Positions 1-11,900 of a stretch of DNA of 64,000 nt are shown here, piece after piece. This DNA is from Strigomonas culicis (Eukaryota > Euglenozoa > Kinetoplastea > Trypanosomatida > Trypanosomatidae), in assembly GCA_000482145.1 (NCBI GenBank), contig AUXH01000008.1:1-64000 (forward strand), written 5' to 3'. The notes beneath the pieces were generated by a model that saw only the letters and a program-made list of their open reading frames with translations, had not been told where the DNA came from and ran no database searches. Every line of letters starts with the position of its first letter. The stretch's first letter is position 1. The translations under genes and the position numbers were made by a program.

Positions 1-34
<34 letters not shown>
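1..34. repeat. (TA)n microsatellite at window edge
   Basis: An uninterrupted TA dinucleotide run opens the window and is followed by AT-rich spacer. It is a simple repeat in the spacer upstream of the TGT gene, and its full length is cut by the window edge. Confidence 0.95.
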
Positions 35-39
<5 letters not shown>

Positions 40-210
40 TTATATATTTATTCATTTCCCCCGTTTTTCCCTACTCTATTACTTGTATTACACGATTAGG
101 TATATCTACGAGCGAATCTATATACGTTAAACAGTATTGACGTCGATTCTGTACTTTTGTGGCGTGTTGGTATGCCGGTGTTCGGTGCACTTCCGCGTCT
201 CATGTTGTGC

Positions 211-250
211 TTCTTTCCTTTCCCCTTTGTATCTCCTCGTGTGCGGTCAG
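211..250 (+). promoter_or_regulatory. Putative SL trans-splice acceptor for the TGT gene
   Basis: A T/C-rich tract (about 211-240) is followed by CAG ending at 250, 13 nt before the ATG at 264. The reading frame stays open upstream to 159, but that stretch contains the tract and the AG and would be removed by trans-splicing. This supports ATG 264 as the true start. Confidence 0.6.
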
Positions 251-263
251 TTTTTGCGTTTCC

Positions 264-1655
264 ATGTTTACATTCGAAGTCAACAAGGGCCCTGCCCCGC
301 CGGTGGCGGCGCGGACGGGCGTGTTTCACCTCCCGCACGGCCCGCTGCGCACGCCCATCTTCATGCCCGTCGCGACGCAGGGGGCGCTGAAGGGCGTCAC
401 CGTGGAGCAGCTGGAGGAGCTGGACGTGGAGATCATCCTAGGCAACACCTACCACCTGGGCCTCCTCCCGGGTGAGAACGTCCTGCGCGCCCTCACGCAG
501 GCAAAGGACGAGGCCGAGGCGGAGGCGAAGCGCGAGGCGGGCGACACGCCGGCCAAGCGACTCCGCACAGAGGAGGGCGTGGCGCCGATAGAGACGGACA
601 AGCCGACTGCGGTGAGAGTGAAGGACAACATGGACGGCATCCACTTTTTAGAGGGCTGGCGGCACAACATCCTGACGGACAGCGGCGGCTTTCAGATGGT
701 GAGCCTGCTGCGGCTGGCGAACATCACCGAGGAGGGCGTGCGCTTCCAGTCAACACATGGCGGCTCTGGCCCACCGAAGAGCGCGACCGCCGCCGACGCA
801 CAGGAGGAGATGGCGACCGCGGCGGACGACTCGGCCTACTCGCTGCTGCTGCGGCCGGAGGACAGCATCCGCATCCAGAACGCGATTGGCGGGGACATCA
901 TGATGCAGCTGGACGACGTCGTGCACACGCTCACCGTGGGGCCGCGTGTGGAGGAGTCCATGTGGCGGACGATCCGCTGGCTCGACCGCTGCCTCGCGGC
1001 AAACGCGAACAAGGAGAAGCAGTGCATCTTTGGCATTGTGCAGGGCGCGCTGGACGAGAAGCTGCGCCGGCAGTGCGTGCTAGAGATGGTGAAGCGCACG
1101 GACTGCAAGGGGTTTGCGGTGGGCGGCCTCAGCGGCGGCGAGGCGAAGGATGACTTCTGGCGCATGGTGCGCCTGTGCACCAAGGACGGGCTGCCGGACA
1201 ACAAGCCGCGGTACTGCATGGGCGTGGGGTACCCGGAGGACATCCTTGTGTGCATCGCGCTAGGGGTCGACATGTTCGACTGCGTCTTCGCCTGCCGCAC
1301 GGCGCGCTTCGGCTCCGCGATGACGTCCATCGGGAAGGTGCAGGTGAGCAAGAAGGAGTACGCGCGCGACTACGGGCCGCTCGACCCGCACTGCAGCTGC
1401 CGCGTGTGCAAGCAGTACACGCGCGCCTATCTCCACACGCTCGCCGGCAAGGAGAGCAACGGCGCGACGCTGCTGTCCTACCACAACATCGCGTACCTGC
1501 TGCACCTCACCCGCGGCGCGCGCGCGGCGATTGAGCAGGGCACCTTCACCGCCTACGTGCAGGCGTTCTTCCTGTCCTACTACCCGAATAAGGACTACCC
1601 GACGTGGGCCGTGGAGGCCTTGGCGTCCGTGTCGATCCCACTGATTACCAGCTAG
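264..1655 (+). CDS. Queuine tRNA-ribosyltransferase, catalytic subunit (TGT/QTRT1 type)
   Basis: 463 aa. Exchanges guanine-34 of GUN-anticodon tRNAs for queuine; in eukaryotes the enzyme is a QTRT1/QTRT2 heterodimer. The catalytic-type subunit is indicated by LTDSGGFQM (Asp139, general acid/base), GIVQGALD, GFAVGGLSGGE, the nucleophile motif DMFDCVF (Asp336/Asp339) and a complete zinc site, Cys377-x-Cys379-x2-Cys382 with His407. A charged Lys/Glu/Ala-rich insertion at about residues 80-125 lies between the LGNTYHL and DSGGFQM motifs and is longer than in human QTRT1. The usual PTRTARFG after the nucleophile reads ACRTARFG here. I chose ATG 264 because upstream in-frame sequence overlaps the putative splice acceptor. 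The first 20 residues show no clear mitochondrial presequence. The family assignment is firm; the partner subunit is not in this window. Confidence 0.95.
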   Translation: MFTFEVNKGPAPPVAARTGVFHLPHGPLRTPIFMPVATQGALKGVTVEQLEELDVEIILGNTYHLGLLPGENVLRALTQAKDEAEAEAKREAGDTPAKRLRTEEGVAPIETDKPTAVRVKDNMDGIHFLEGWRHNILTDSGGFQMVSLLRLANITEEGVRFQSTHGGSGPPKSATAADAQEEMATAADDSAYSLLLRPEDSIRIQNAIGGDIMMQLDDVVHTLTVGPRVEESMWRTIRWLDRCLAANANKEKQCIFGIVQGALDEKLRRQCVLEMVKRTDCKGFAVGGLSGGEAKDDFWRMVRLCTKDGLPDNKPRYCMGVGYPEDILVCIALGVDMFDCVFACRTARFGSAMTSIGKVQVSKKEYARDYGPLDPHCSCRVCKQYTRAYLHTLAGKESNGATLLSYHNIAYLLHLTRGARAAIEQGTFTAYVQAFFLSYYPNKDYPTWAVEALASVSIPLITS

Positions 1656-2060
1656 AGAGGCGGCGCGTCCCATTTATCGCGATGCTTTTAGTGAACTACC
1701 CCTCTCTTCTTGTCCTCATCCTTATTTTCTATGTTGGTTGTTTGGGTTGTGTTCGGCAGAAAAAAAAAGGGGAACATACTAATACGTAACTACCGATTTC
1801 CATTTAAAACTAATGATATTCTTTCGTATGCATGAAAGTGAAGAAGCTCCCGTTATTCTGTTTGAGAAGTCTACGATACACTCCAGATACCGTTACTAAG
1901 AGCCTAGCACAATACAATTCATCTTACTGTCACTCACCCCCCTCTCTCTCTCTCTCTCTCTCTCTTCTTTTTCTTAAATTTTTTCAAAATAATTCCTGTT
2001 TTAAAATTGACATAAGCATATTCCTATTCTTGTATTTCCTTCTTGTTCTCCTTCGTCCCC
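1656..2060 (+). other. Spacer with (CT)n polypyrimidine tract and SL acceptor
   Basis: Holds the TGT 3' UTR, an A8 run near 1761, a perfect CT tract at 1942-1964, and the first AG after that tract at 2015-2016, a plausible SL acceptor giving a 44-nt leader for the next gene. Short open frames here are T-rich and look non-coding. Confidence 0.6.
1942..1964. repeat. (CT)n microsatellite
   Basis: About eleven CT units. Its position about 50 nt upstream of the first AG suggests that it serves as the polypyrimidine tract for trans-splicing of the gene starting at 2061. Confidence 0.9.
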
Positions 2061-2423
2061 ATGTCGCAAGAAGAAAAGCTAGTCACGCTCTCTCTCCAGT
2101 GCTCGGAGGGACGCTTTGAGCTGAACGTAAATGCCGCCCTGTCCCTGAAGGAGGTCAAGCGGCTGTTCAAGACGCGCTTTGAGCCCCTGTTTAACGTAAA
2201 TATGAACGTCTTTATCTGCGCCTACAAGGGCACGCTTCTGTCGAATGAGTCGGCGCCGCTCCTTTCCGTACTAGACAAGAAGGTTGCGGAGTTGCATTAC
2301 GAGCTCAACGCCAAGGAAGATGGTGCGGATGCGGAGAAGCCCGACATTGTCTTCATTTTGGTGAAGCGAAGCATGTGTCTAGACCTTTTGAAGGCGGATA
2401 CCGGTGCGACATCGGGAGCCTAA
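2061..2423 (+). CDS. Small conserved-looking protein, possible ubiquitin-like fold
   Basis: 120 aa. I do not recognise a named family. Residues 6-100 follow a beta-beta-alpha-beta-like pattern (KLVTLSLQ, RFELNVNA, SLKEVKRLFKTRF, NVFICAYKGTLL, then LHYEL) that resembles a ubiquitin-like fold with a leucine-ending core. There is no C-terminal di-glycine, so it is unlikely to be a conjugated modifier; the tail ends GATSGA. The frame is open 18 nt further upstream only through a TTG codon, so ATG 2061 is the natural start. Codon use is GC-rich like its neighbours, which argues for a real gene despite its size. The fold suggestion is inference from pattern only. Confidence 0.75.
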   Translation: MSQEEKLVTLSLQCSEGRFELNVNAALSLKEVKRLFKTRFEPLFNVNMNVFICAYKGTLLSNESAPLLSVLDKKVAELHYELNAKEDGADAEKPDIVFILVKRSMCLDLLKADTGATSGA

Positions 2424-2939
2424 CAGTCTCTGCGTTGTGTGTCTCGAGCCGTATTATAATTGTAAATATGACATTTCATACGCCTCTCTTCTCCTCCTTT
2501 TCTATTTTGGCATGTACATACAAATCACGCAAGTGTATGAATGGAAGACTTGGCATTCTTTGAGGGGTGAAAAAGAAGGTATTTACTTCAGTATTTCCCT
2601 GCACCATAAATGCTACTGTTTTCTTTGCTTTATTTGTATGTCATATGGTTTCCTTCTCACCGTTCTTTCTCTCTTACAGTACCCCACTAGTTTTTTTTTT
2701 GTATTATTTTGATTTTTTTTTTTGGAAGTGAATATCCTGTGGTTGTTCAAGACTAACTAATACACCTTTCCGCGCTTCGTCTTCTTTCACCTCTATCACT
2801 CCTCCGGTCATCGCTCACACAAATAGGAGTTACGAGGACCGTATAGGAGGAAAGAGAGCGTGAGAGAGATATACAGCGAAAAAAAAGACCGAAGGGAAGC
2901 GGATCGTATTAGTTTGTAGTATCCACATTAGAACCCATC
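2424..2939 (+). other. AT-rich spacer upstream of the HYDIN gene
   Basis: Contains long T runs (2692-2730 region) and a T/C-rich stretch at about 2763-2805, followed by AG at 2825-2826. This is a likely SL acceptor that would give a leader of about 113 nt. No coding or structured RNA was recognised. Confidence 0.55.
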
Positions 2940-5900
2940 ATGCCTCCCAAAACAAAGGCAAGCACGCTCACAGGGAAGAAGGAGGTGCTGGCAAAAACGG
3001 CCACGACGGCTGGCGGGAAGAAGGCGGCCAAGGACAAGAGCGTGCCACCGTTCTCTCAGACCGCGTTTCCCTCCTCTCAGGTTGTCCCATTGGCGTTGCT
3101 GGAGAGCACCTATAAGAACACCCTCCACCCGACCACGGTGATGCCCACGATGACCATCGACGGCAGCGTGGCGGCCTTTGAGTGGACACCGCGGGAACTC
3201 GTCTTTGCCTCCTTTGTGCCGAACACCACGGTGGAGATGAAGCTCACGTTTAGAAACAAAACAAAGGATAATCAGTTCCTCTCCGTGTCGCGGCCCACCT
3301 CTTCGTTCTTCAGCCTGACGGCCCCTTCAGGCTCGTTGACCACGCAGAAGGTGGCGCCCGGACTAGCGGTCGCGTACAAGGTGCTCTTCAGCCCCATCGA
3401 GCAGACCGAGTACGTGTGTGACTTGATCGCCAAGACGGAGAAGGAGGAGTACCGGATTCCGGTGATCGCGTACCCGAAGCAGGCAAGCCTCAAGCTGCCG
3501 GAGCAGTTTCTCTTGGAGGGCTGCCCCGTCAAGGTGACAACGAGCAAGCCCTTGTTCCTGTGTAACGAGTGCACGGAGCCCTGCGTCTGGCGCGCGGTGC
3601 TGCCCGATCCGGCGCTGCAAGACGTGATAGAGCTGTCGCCGGACTTTGGCACGATAGAGCCCGGAGGCGCGGTGCAGCCCATCGAGATCCGGTGCACCCC
3701 GCTGTCGTTGCAGCCGGTCAGCGGCGCCATTCGCTTCCTCCTTGGCCCGGAGGGCGACATGGTGCAGGAGCTGCCGATCCACTACAATGTGGTCGAGCTG
3801 ATGGGCAAGGTGCGGCTGGACACGCAGCAGCTGCGTTTTGAAGACAGCTACGTGACCGCCGAGAGCCAGAGGACGGTGACCCTTATGAATGATAGCGACG
3901 ACACGTTGCACTTTTGCTGGAAGTCCAAGTCCAGGAGCTTGACCGAGGAGGGCGCTTCCGCGGAACGCGGCTCGCTGCTGCCCCCTCCCAAGGACGCGGG
4001 TGCGGCGCTGGTGCCGTTCGACGACGACGTCTTTTCCATTGAACCCGCGCAGGGCAGCTTGTATGGACGCGGGGAGAAGCACTTCACGGTGACCTTCTGC
4101 CCGCAGGTGGCGATGGCGTCGACCGTCACGGCCTTCCTCGACGTGACGGGCGTGCATCAGCCGCTGCCGCTGCAGATCAGCGGCTGCGGCGTCGGCCCGC
4201 AGTGCCAGCTCGAGTTCGACCGCCTCAACATTGGCGATATCTACCTCAACGCGCTGCACGAATATGAGGTCGAGCTCGAGAACGTCGGGTGCATCGAGGC
4301 CCGCTACACGGTGCTTGCCGCGGAGTCCTTGATGGGGCAGAAGTTCACCTTCTCGCCCTCGAGCGGGGCGCTGGCGCCATCGGAGTCCGTCGTGCTGAAG
4401 GTGACGCTCAAGTCGGACCTGATTGGCGTGCTGAATGAGATCTTCCACATCCACCTCCACGGCTCCCTGCAGGACCTGACGCTGCAGTTCAAGGGGCGCG
4501 TGGTGGGCCCGAGCTTCCAGTTCAACGTGGACGAGCTCGACTTTGGCAACGTGTCCTACAACTTCTGGCACTCTCGCACGGTGAAGATGTCTAACACGGG
4601 GCAGGTGCCGATGAACTACAACCTGCGGCTCGCGCCGGGCAGCGGCATTCCCGAGGACGAGTTCCTCATCACGCCCTCGAGCGGCGTCATCCCGCCCATG
4701 AGCGCCGAGAGCATCTTGGTGGACTTCCTCGCGAACCGGCCCGGGGAGTACGACACCGCGCTGCTTGTGGACATCGAGGACGTTGGCGAGGCCGTGGACT
4801 CGCTCCCGGTGAAGGCGGCGTGCCTCGTGCCCACGCTGAAGCTCGCGACCAACCACGTCAGCTACGGCAGCTGCTTCATCCGGAACGAGTACACGATGAA
4901 CATCGAGGTGTGCAACGACACGGCGCTGACTGGCAAGTTCGAGCTCGCCCTGGTAGACCGGGGCAGCGTGGAGGGGGTGGTCGGTGTGCACATCGGCAAC
5001 ACGGACGAGGGCACCTCCATCGAGATCATCGAGCCGCGCACGACGGTGCAGGTGCCGGTGACGCTGACGCTGCTGGCGGTCGGCGAGCACTCCTTCTCCC
5101 TGTGCATGCGCAGCCTCGGCTCGACGGCGACGCGGCCGACCATTCTCCTGACCGCGGTCGGCTGCGGGCCCATCGTGGAGGTGCAGCCGCCGCTGATCGC
5201 CTTCGGCCAGGCGGCGGTGCTGCAGGAGGCGGAGCGGGCCCTGGCGCTGCGCAACACAAGCCCCATCGAGGCGCGCTACACCGTGTCGGTGGCGCGCGCG
5301 GCCCTGCTCTCTCCCGGCGCCGTGGACGGCGACATGGACGGGACGTCCAACAGCACGAAGAAGGCCCGCGGCGACGTGACGACGTCTGTTTTCCGCGTGG
5401 AGCCGGAGGGCGGCGTGATCGAGCCGTTCGGCGAGACCTCGCTGCGCATCTTCGCGCGGCCGGACGAGGCCTGCCCCTTCACGAGCGACCTCGTCGTGAC
5501 CATTCAGTACTCGGAGGGCAGCCTTGCGCCTGTGCCGCTTAAGGTCACCGGAGTGGGCTTCGCGCTCGTGCCGGAGGAGTCCATGGAGGACATTCAGTTC
5601 GGCGACGTCTTTACGGACACACGCATCTTCAAGAACATCACGGTGCACAACAAGGGGCGCCGAGACCAAGAGCTGCAGTGGCAGAACGTGCGCGGGGCGA
5701 AGGTGAAGGAGGGCGCGCCGCCCATCACCTTCACGATTAGGCCCGAGCGAACCATCATCCCGCCCCGCGGGAATGTCGTGTTCACCGTGGAGGGGTTCAC
5801 GAATACCGTCGGCGTCCTCTCCGACAGCTTTGCGCTCAAGCAGTGCGGCACGTTCAAGGAGGTGCTCCGCAGTAAGGTGACGGCGAACTTTGTGGATCCG

Positions 5901-8900
5901 CTGTTGCAGTACAGCGCGCGGTCGCTCGCCTTTCAGTACGTGGAGCCGTACACCGGGGAGGGCGGTGTGGCCCCGCCGAACGTGACCCTCCAGTCCCTCC
6001 GGATGAAGAACGTGACGTCGAAGGAGCTGCAGATTGTGCTGAAGATCCAGAGCTCCAGGTCCCCCTTCTCGCTCGAAGGGCCGCTCGAACGCACCATCGC
6101 GAGCGGCGAGACGGTTGTCGTGGGCGTGAAGTTCAACCCCGCCTACAGCAGCGAAAGCGTCTCGCACCACGTGAAGCACTCACTGCTCGTCACCTTTGTC
6201 AACCACTCCCACACGGACACGCTGACTCTTTCGGCCCACCTCGTCTTTCCGGAGCTGACGGTTGCGGCCCCGGGCGGCGTGATTGACTTTGGCGCGATCA
6301 TCAAGGACACGGAGGCCCACCGCTCCTTCTCGCTCGTGAACCCGTCCAAGGAGCTCCCGGCGGTCTTCGAGTGGAAGATGCTGACGGACGCCCCCGAGGC
6401 TGGTGAGGGGCCTGCCGAGCCGGACGCGGTGAAGCGGTTTGACTTGGTCCCCTTTAAAGGGGTCATCCAGCCCGGGGGGACGCAGGAGATGGAGGCGACC
6501 TTCTACGGCGCGGTGGGCAAGTCGGAGCGGACGGCCGTGTGCCAGGTGAAGGGCGGCCCCGCGTACAACCTGCGCCTGGTCGGCGCCGCCGGTGACGTGT
6601 CGGTGGCCTACGACAAGACGACGCTGGATTTCGGCGTCATGCAGTACTACGACCAGGCGACGCGCAGCATCACCATCACGAACAGCTCGCGTGTGGCGGT
6701 GGACTTCTCGGTGGACACGCACTCCATCAAATCGCTGGGCCGCGTCGTGGTTTCGCCCACGGAGGGCGTGCTGAAGGACAAGGTGCACATCAAGGTGAGC
6801 TTCACGCCGCAGATGCCGGACATCAGTCGGGAGCACTTCTTCATCCACGTCGGACACTTCGACCCACAGCGGATCGACATCATCGGCCGAGGCGTCATGA
6901 ACTCCTTCACGCTGTCCTCCACGGACCCCCTGGTGCGCGTGCAGCGTGTCGGGGACAACACCTACGCGCAGGCGCTCTGCAACCTGCAGGAAAAGGAGGC
7001 CAAGGAGCCGGTCGTGCCCTACGCGAAGTGCATCAACGAGGAGATCACGGATTTGCCCAAGTACGCCGACCCCGTCGCCATGGAGGCGGAACGCCTCTCC
7101 TTTTGCCACGCGCTGGATGTCCTGCAGAGCAGCCCCGCCTTCCTTCAAAAAGGGAAGAAGCCCGTACGCGCTGCACCGACCGCGCCCTCGCCGACCATGT
7201 CCCTGCCGGACAACGCTGCCAGTACGGACGCGCCGAATCTGTCGGAGGCGAACGCGCCGGTGAAGGCGCTGCCGGCGCTGCGACTCACCGTGCCGCCTGC
7301 CCCGGTAGTGAAGGACGGGCCGCCGCGCCGGACGCTGCGCCGCAACTCGACGTCGGCCAAGGGCTCCACCAAGTTTATCTTGGCGCGCTATGTGGTCGAG
7401 TTCGGGAACATGACCCGCAACGACATCCGCAAGACGAAGCTGAACCTCACGAACACGTGCACGGCGCCGCTCACCCTCATGCTGGACAGCAAGGAGCTGT
7501 CGCGGCTGCCCATCCAGGTCAACCCGGTGAAGATCCCGCAGCTGCAGTCGATGGGGGACACGGAGCTGGAGATCACGCTCGACGCACGGCCGCCGGCGGA
7601 GCCGCAGGAAAGCACGCCCGGTGTGGTCAAGAGGAGCGCGCGATCACCGGAGGATATGCCGCAGAAGGTGGAGTTCGGGGACAATGTGTTTGAGTTTGCG
7701 GTCGACATCAAGGGAGGCCCGGTCATTGTGGTCGAGTGCCACTGCTTTGTGGCCACACCGTCGCTGAACCTCAGCACGACGAAGCTCGACTTTGGCGGCG
7801 TCTTTCTCGGTCAGGTCAAGGTGATGCCGCTGACCCTCACGAATGAACAGCGCGTGCCGTGCGACTGGCGTTTGACGTGGCTGAAGGACGGCAAGACGGA
7901 GACGTCGCGGGTGGTCACAAGCCCTGTGTTCACAACCACCGGCTCCAGGTCCGGGTCGTTCAAGGTACCCGAGGCGGACCACCGCAGCTTTCCCTTCTGG
8001 GTCAGCACGGATCACGGCACGCTGCCGGCGCAGGAGAGCACCACAGTGGAGGTTTTCTTTGGCCCCCTCCTGAGCGAGGACTTCGCGCCCAAGCTGCGCT
8101 TCCGGTTCGTCAACAACGCGAAGAGCCATGATGTGGTCTGCTGCGGCTCCGCAAAGATGTACAACGTGAAGCTCAGCACGAGCGGGCTGGAGTTCCCGGT
8201 GATCTGCCCCTACCAGGTGGCACACGAAACGGTTAAGATCACGAATGAGGAGGACGTGGAGGTGGAGGTGTTTTCCTACAACTTGGACAGTAAGCATGCA
8301 GAGGAAGTTGGTTTCTTGCAGCGCGCCCTACGAGCGAAGCCGACCAAGCAGCTGTTCTACACAACCCGCGTCGCCGGGCAGATGCTGCCAGACGAGGTGC
8401 TGGAGTCCGTCTACAAGGAGCTCTCCCATGAAATGCACGAGTTGAAGTTCATGCCGGCCTTGCATAGCGGCTCCCCCACCGGTGAAGCGCAGAATACAGA
8501 GGCTGCCGCGGCCGCAAACAAGGCAAATAAGCGCAGCACATCCTCCGCCAAAAACAGCAAGTCCAACTCTCGACGGGTCTCATCCAGCCCGGGCATCAAC
8601 GGCGGCGCGGTCGTGGACGCGAAGCCGGCCACTACCACGCCGCCCGTCGTGTTGCTCTTTGGGCCCCCGCACTCTGGTAAGACGACGTGCGCGCGGCAGC
8701 TCATCGAGTCCAGCGTGTGCGAGCCGCTCGACTGGGACGAACTGCTCGACGCCGAGATGCACCGCGACAGCGCCTACGGGGACGTGCTGCGGAGCGCGAA
8801 GGAGATTGTGATGGACGCGGAGCCGCCGCTGCAGAGCGGGCCGCGCGGGCCGCGCCTGGAGCTCCCCAATCAGCCCAAGGACCCGTTTGCGGTGCCAGCG

Positions 8901-11900
8901 CTGGAGGCGCTGCTCGGGCCGCGCGGCGCGGCGCCCGCGGTGGCCCTCGCGCCCAACCCGTTTGAGCCGCGACAGGCGAACCTTGCGCTGCGCGCGCCCA
9001 CCACGCAGGAGTGCAGTACCTCTCGCGCCTCCTCGCCGACGCCGTCGATGGGGGAGACGGTGAACTCCGACGGCGGCTCCAGTCAGGGGGAGCAGGCGCC
9101 GACCGTCTCGCCGGCGGACCCCAAGATGCTGCTGTGCATTGTCAAGACGCTCTTCAAGAACGCGCTGCAGAAGCGGAGCAAGCAGCAGCAGGAGCCGCCC
9201 ACCGCGGCGTCCAAGGCCGCGCGGCCCTACGGCTTTGTGGTGGACGGGCTGCGGTGTCTGCTCCTGCGGGACGAGCTCGCGCTGCTCAAGATGGTGAAGG
9301 AGGTCTGCGCGGAGCTGAATGTGCCGCTGCACCTGGTGTCGCTGGCCGTGAGCGAGACGACGGTCGGCCTGCGGCACGCCCTGGATGACAAGAACTTGTG
9401 GAGCGCCCGCGTCGCCGCGGCGTCGGTGGACGCCTTGTCGGAGGAGCAGTACGAGCTCTGCACGGACCTCGAGCGGGACATGTACAATCGCCGACTGAAG
9501 TACTACAACGACTGCCGCCGTGAGCTGCAGCGTGCAGAGAAGCTGGTGGAAAAGTTCGAAGCGACGCTGACCCAGCAAAAGACGGAGGGTACGCTGGCCT
9601 CCGTGCAGGAGTGCTTGGAAAAGGAGTACGAGGCGCAGGCGGGGCAGGAAGAAGCGAAGGGCAACAAGAAGTCGGGTAAAAACGACAAGGTCGCGGTAGC
9701 TGGCGCACCGAGTTCGCCACCGAAGAGCCCGATGAGGAAGGCAGAGGCGACGTCCATCTCACCCATGGAAGCCTTCAAGCGGTTCTACAAGGAGCTACTG
9801 GTGTTCCAAGGGTCGCAGGTGGTGGCGGCACCGCCCCCGTCGAAGGCGCGCGGCGCGGCCTCTCCGCCAGACTCGGCCAGAGTCCCGGATGGACGCATTC
9901 GCACCATCCTGGCGAATCAGTCGGAGCTGTCCATGGTGAGCGCCATCAAGGAGCTCCTCGTGCCGTGCGTAGTGGGGACGGCGGAGGGGGACGAGGGGTG
10001 CGACATCTCCGAGAGCGTATCCACGTCCCGTCCCGTGCACTTTGCGCAAGAGCTGGACCAGCGGGATGAGCGGCTGGAGCCCTTTCGCATGGAAAGCCAT
10101 TTGGGTCTGTGGTCCTTCGTGGACGCGCAGCGGCTGCGCCTGCTGCGGCGCCCCAACGTCCCGTTTGTGCGCTTCTTCTCCGAGGTCGAGCGCGAGGCGC
10201 CGGCGGCCACGAAGCTGAGCAGGGGCTCCGTCAAGGGCGGTGCCGCCAAGACGGCGCCGACGACGCGGTCGATCGAGGAGGTGACGCGGTGGACCATCCC
10301 GCCCAAGTCGTCCATCCTGGTGACGGTGGAGTTCTGCTGCGACCACGATGGCACCCACGCCTGCCTGGCGGAGTTCGGCGTCGTGGGGACGCTCCAAGTC
10401 GTGCCGCTGGAGGTGTTTGTGCACGTCGCGCTGCCCGACATCTGCCGCGACGACAAGAAGATCTTTCCCAACACGCGCCCGCGGCTTACGTTGGGCAAGC
10501 AGCCGTCGAAGGTGTTCCTGACGGCGAAGAAGCTGTATGACTTTGGTCCGCTGCTGATTCCGCTTCCGGTGCCCAAGCAGCGGAAGAGCCTCCAGGCGTC
10601 CCCTGTCCAAAACCAGCCGGGGAACCGCTCTTCTTCCTTTCACGTTGGCGGGGACAGCACACGAGAGGTGCTCACCTTCACGAATACAGGCTTCGCTGTG
10701 ACGGAGGTGACGCTAAGTTTTGAGAAGGAGAAGGATAATCCCTTTTCGGTGTCGCCGAACAGGTTTACACTGGCGGCGTCGGCGAGTCAGCAGGTCATAC
10801 TCCACGCGAACCCCGACGTCGTGGGCGAGATGACGAACGACCTGATCGCCTTTGTGAAGGACAATCCACTGCCGTGGCACGTGCATGTGCGCTGCATCGG
10901 TACACGACCGTCGCTGACGTTTGACGGCGGCGTGAAGGAGCTGGAAGTCGACCTCGGGCGCTCCGTTGTGAACCGCGCGAACGAGAAGAGCATCACGCTC
11001 TTCAACACGAGCAGCCTGCCGATCCGCTGGGAGCTGCTGGGGCTCGACAAGCTGCCGGCGGAGATCCGTCTCAGTGACACGAAGGGCGTCATTGACGACA
11101 ACGGCGTGCAGCCACTCATGATGCAGTTCTTCCCGACCAACACGTGTCTGCACAACATTCAGCTGCAGGTGCAGGTGAGCGACGCGGGGATGCCGGAGCT
11201 GGTTTACGAGACGCTGCCCTTGACGCTCAAGGCGGAGGGCCACGATGTGGTGCTGGAGTGGACGCGCGAGATCAACTTCGGCCTTGCCCACGTGGGGGAT
11301 TCGGTCACGGAGACGTTTCGCATCCTCAACAAGAGCCCCTACGACGTGGGCTTCCAGATTCGCGTGCCAAAGAAGCTGCAGTCGATGATTAGCGTGTCGC
11401 CGTCGGTGGGCACGGTGCGGGGGCTGATTGGCCATAAGGAGGCTGCCATTGTCAACGTGGACGTGGTGGCCCACTTTGCGAAGGAGGGCGATATCCCGAA
11501 GCGCCTGGGCCTGCTAGAGGTGGCCTTCTTCAGCCCGGAGAAGCAGGAGCTGCTGTACCCGCTGCAGGCGGTCCCCATGACGGGAGAGGCGTGGTACACC
11601 AAGTTTATGCTCAAGCCAACGAGCGGTCTGGACTTTGGCTCGTGCTTCTACAACCAGAGGAAGGATAGTAGCTTCGACATCCAGAACACGGGTCAGTTCC
11701 CCATCACCTATCACCTCTTCAACTTCAAGGACGGCTTCACGCCGGCGGCGGCCCCCATCTCGCCCCACAAGGAGGAGGCGAGCGCGGCGCCCAAGAAGAG
11801 CAGGGCGAACAAAACGGGCGACACGGATTTGGCCCTCGGCTGCTTCACGGCGCTGCCGGCGACAGGCATCGTCCCCGTCGGGGAGTCCCAGACGGTCATG

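Noticed and set aside
3363..6179. Minus-strand open frame of 938 codons opposite HYDIN (others: 13716-16031, 11514-13577, 29831-31672, 54708-56213)
   Set aside because: Arg/His/Leu/Val-rich shadow of a GC-rich coding strand; overlaps a clear family gene throughout and has no recognisable motif.
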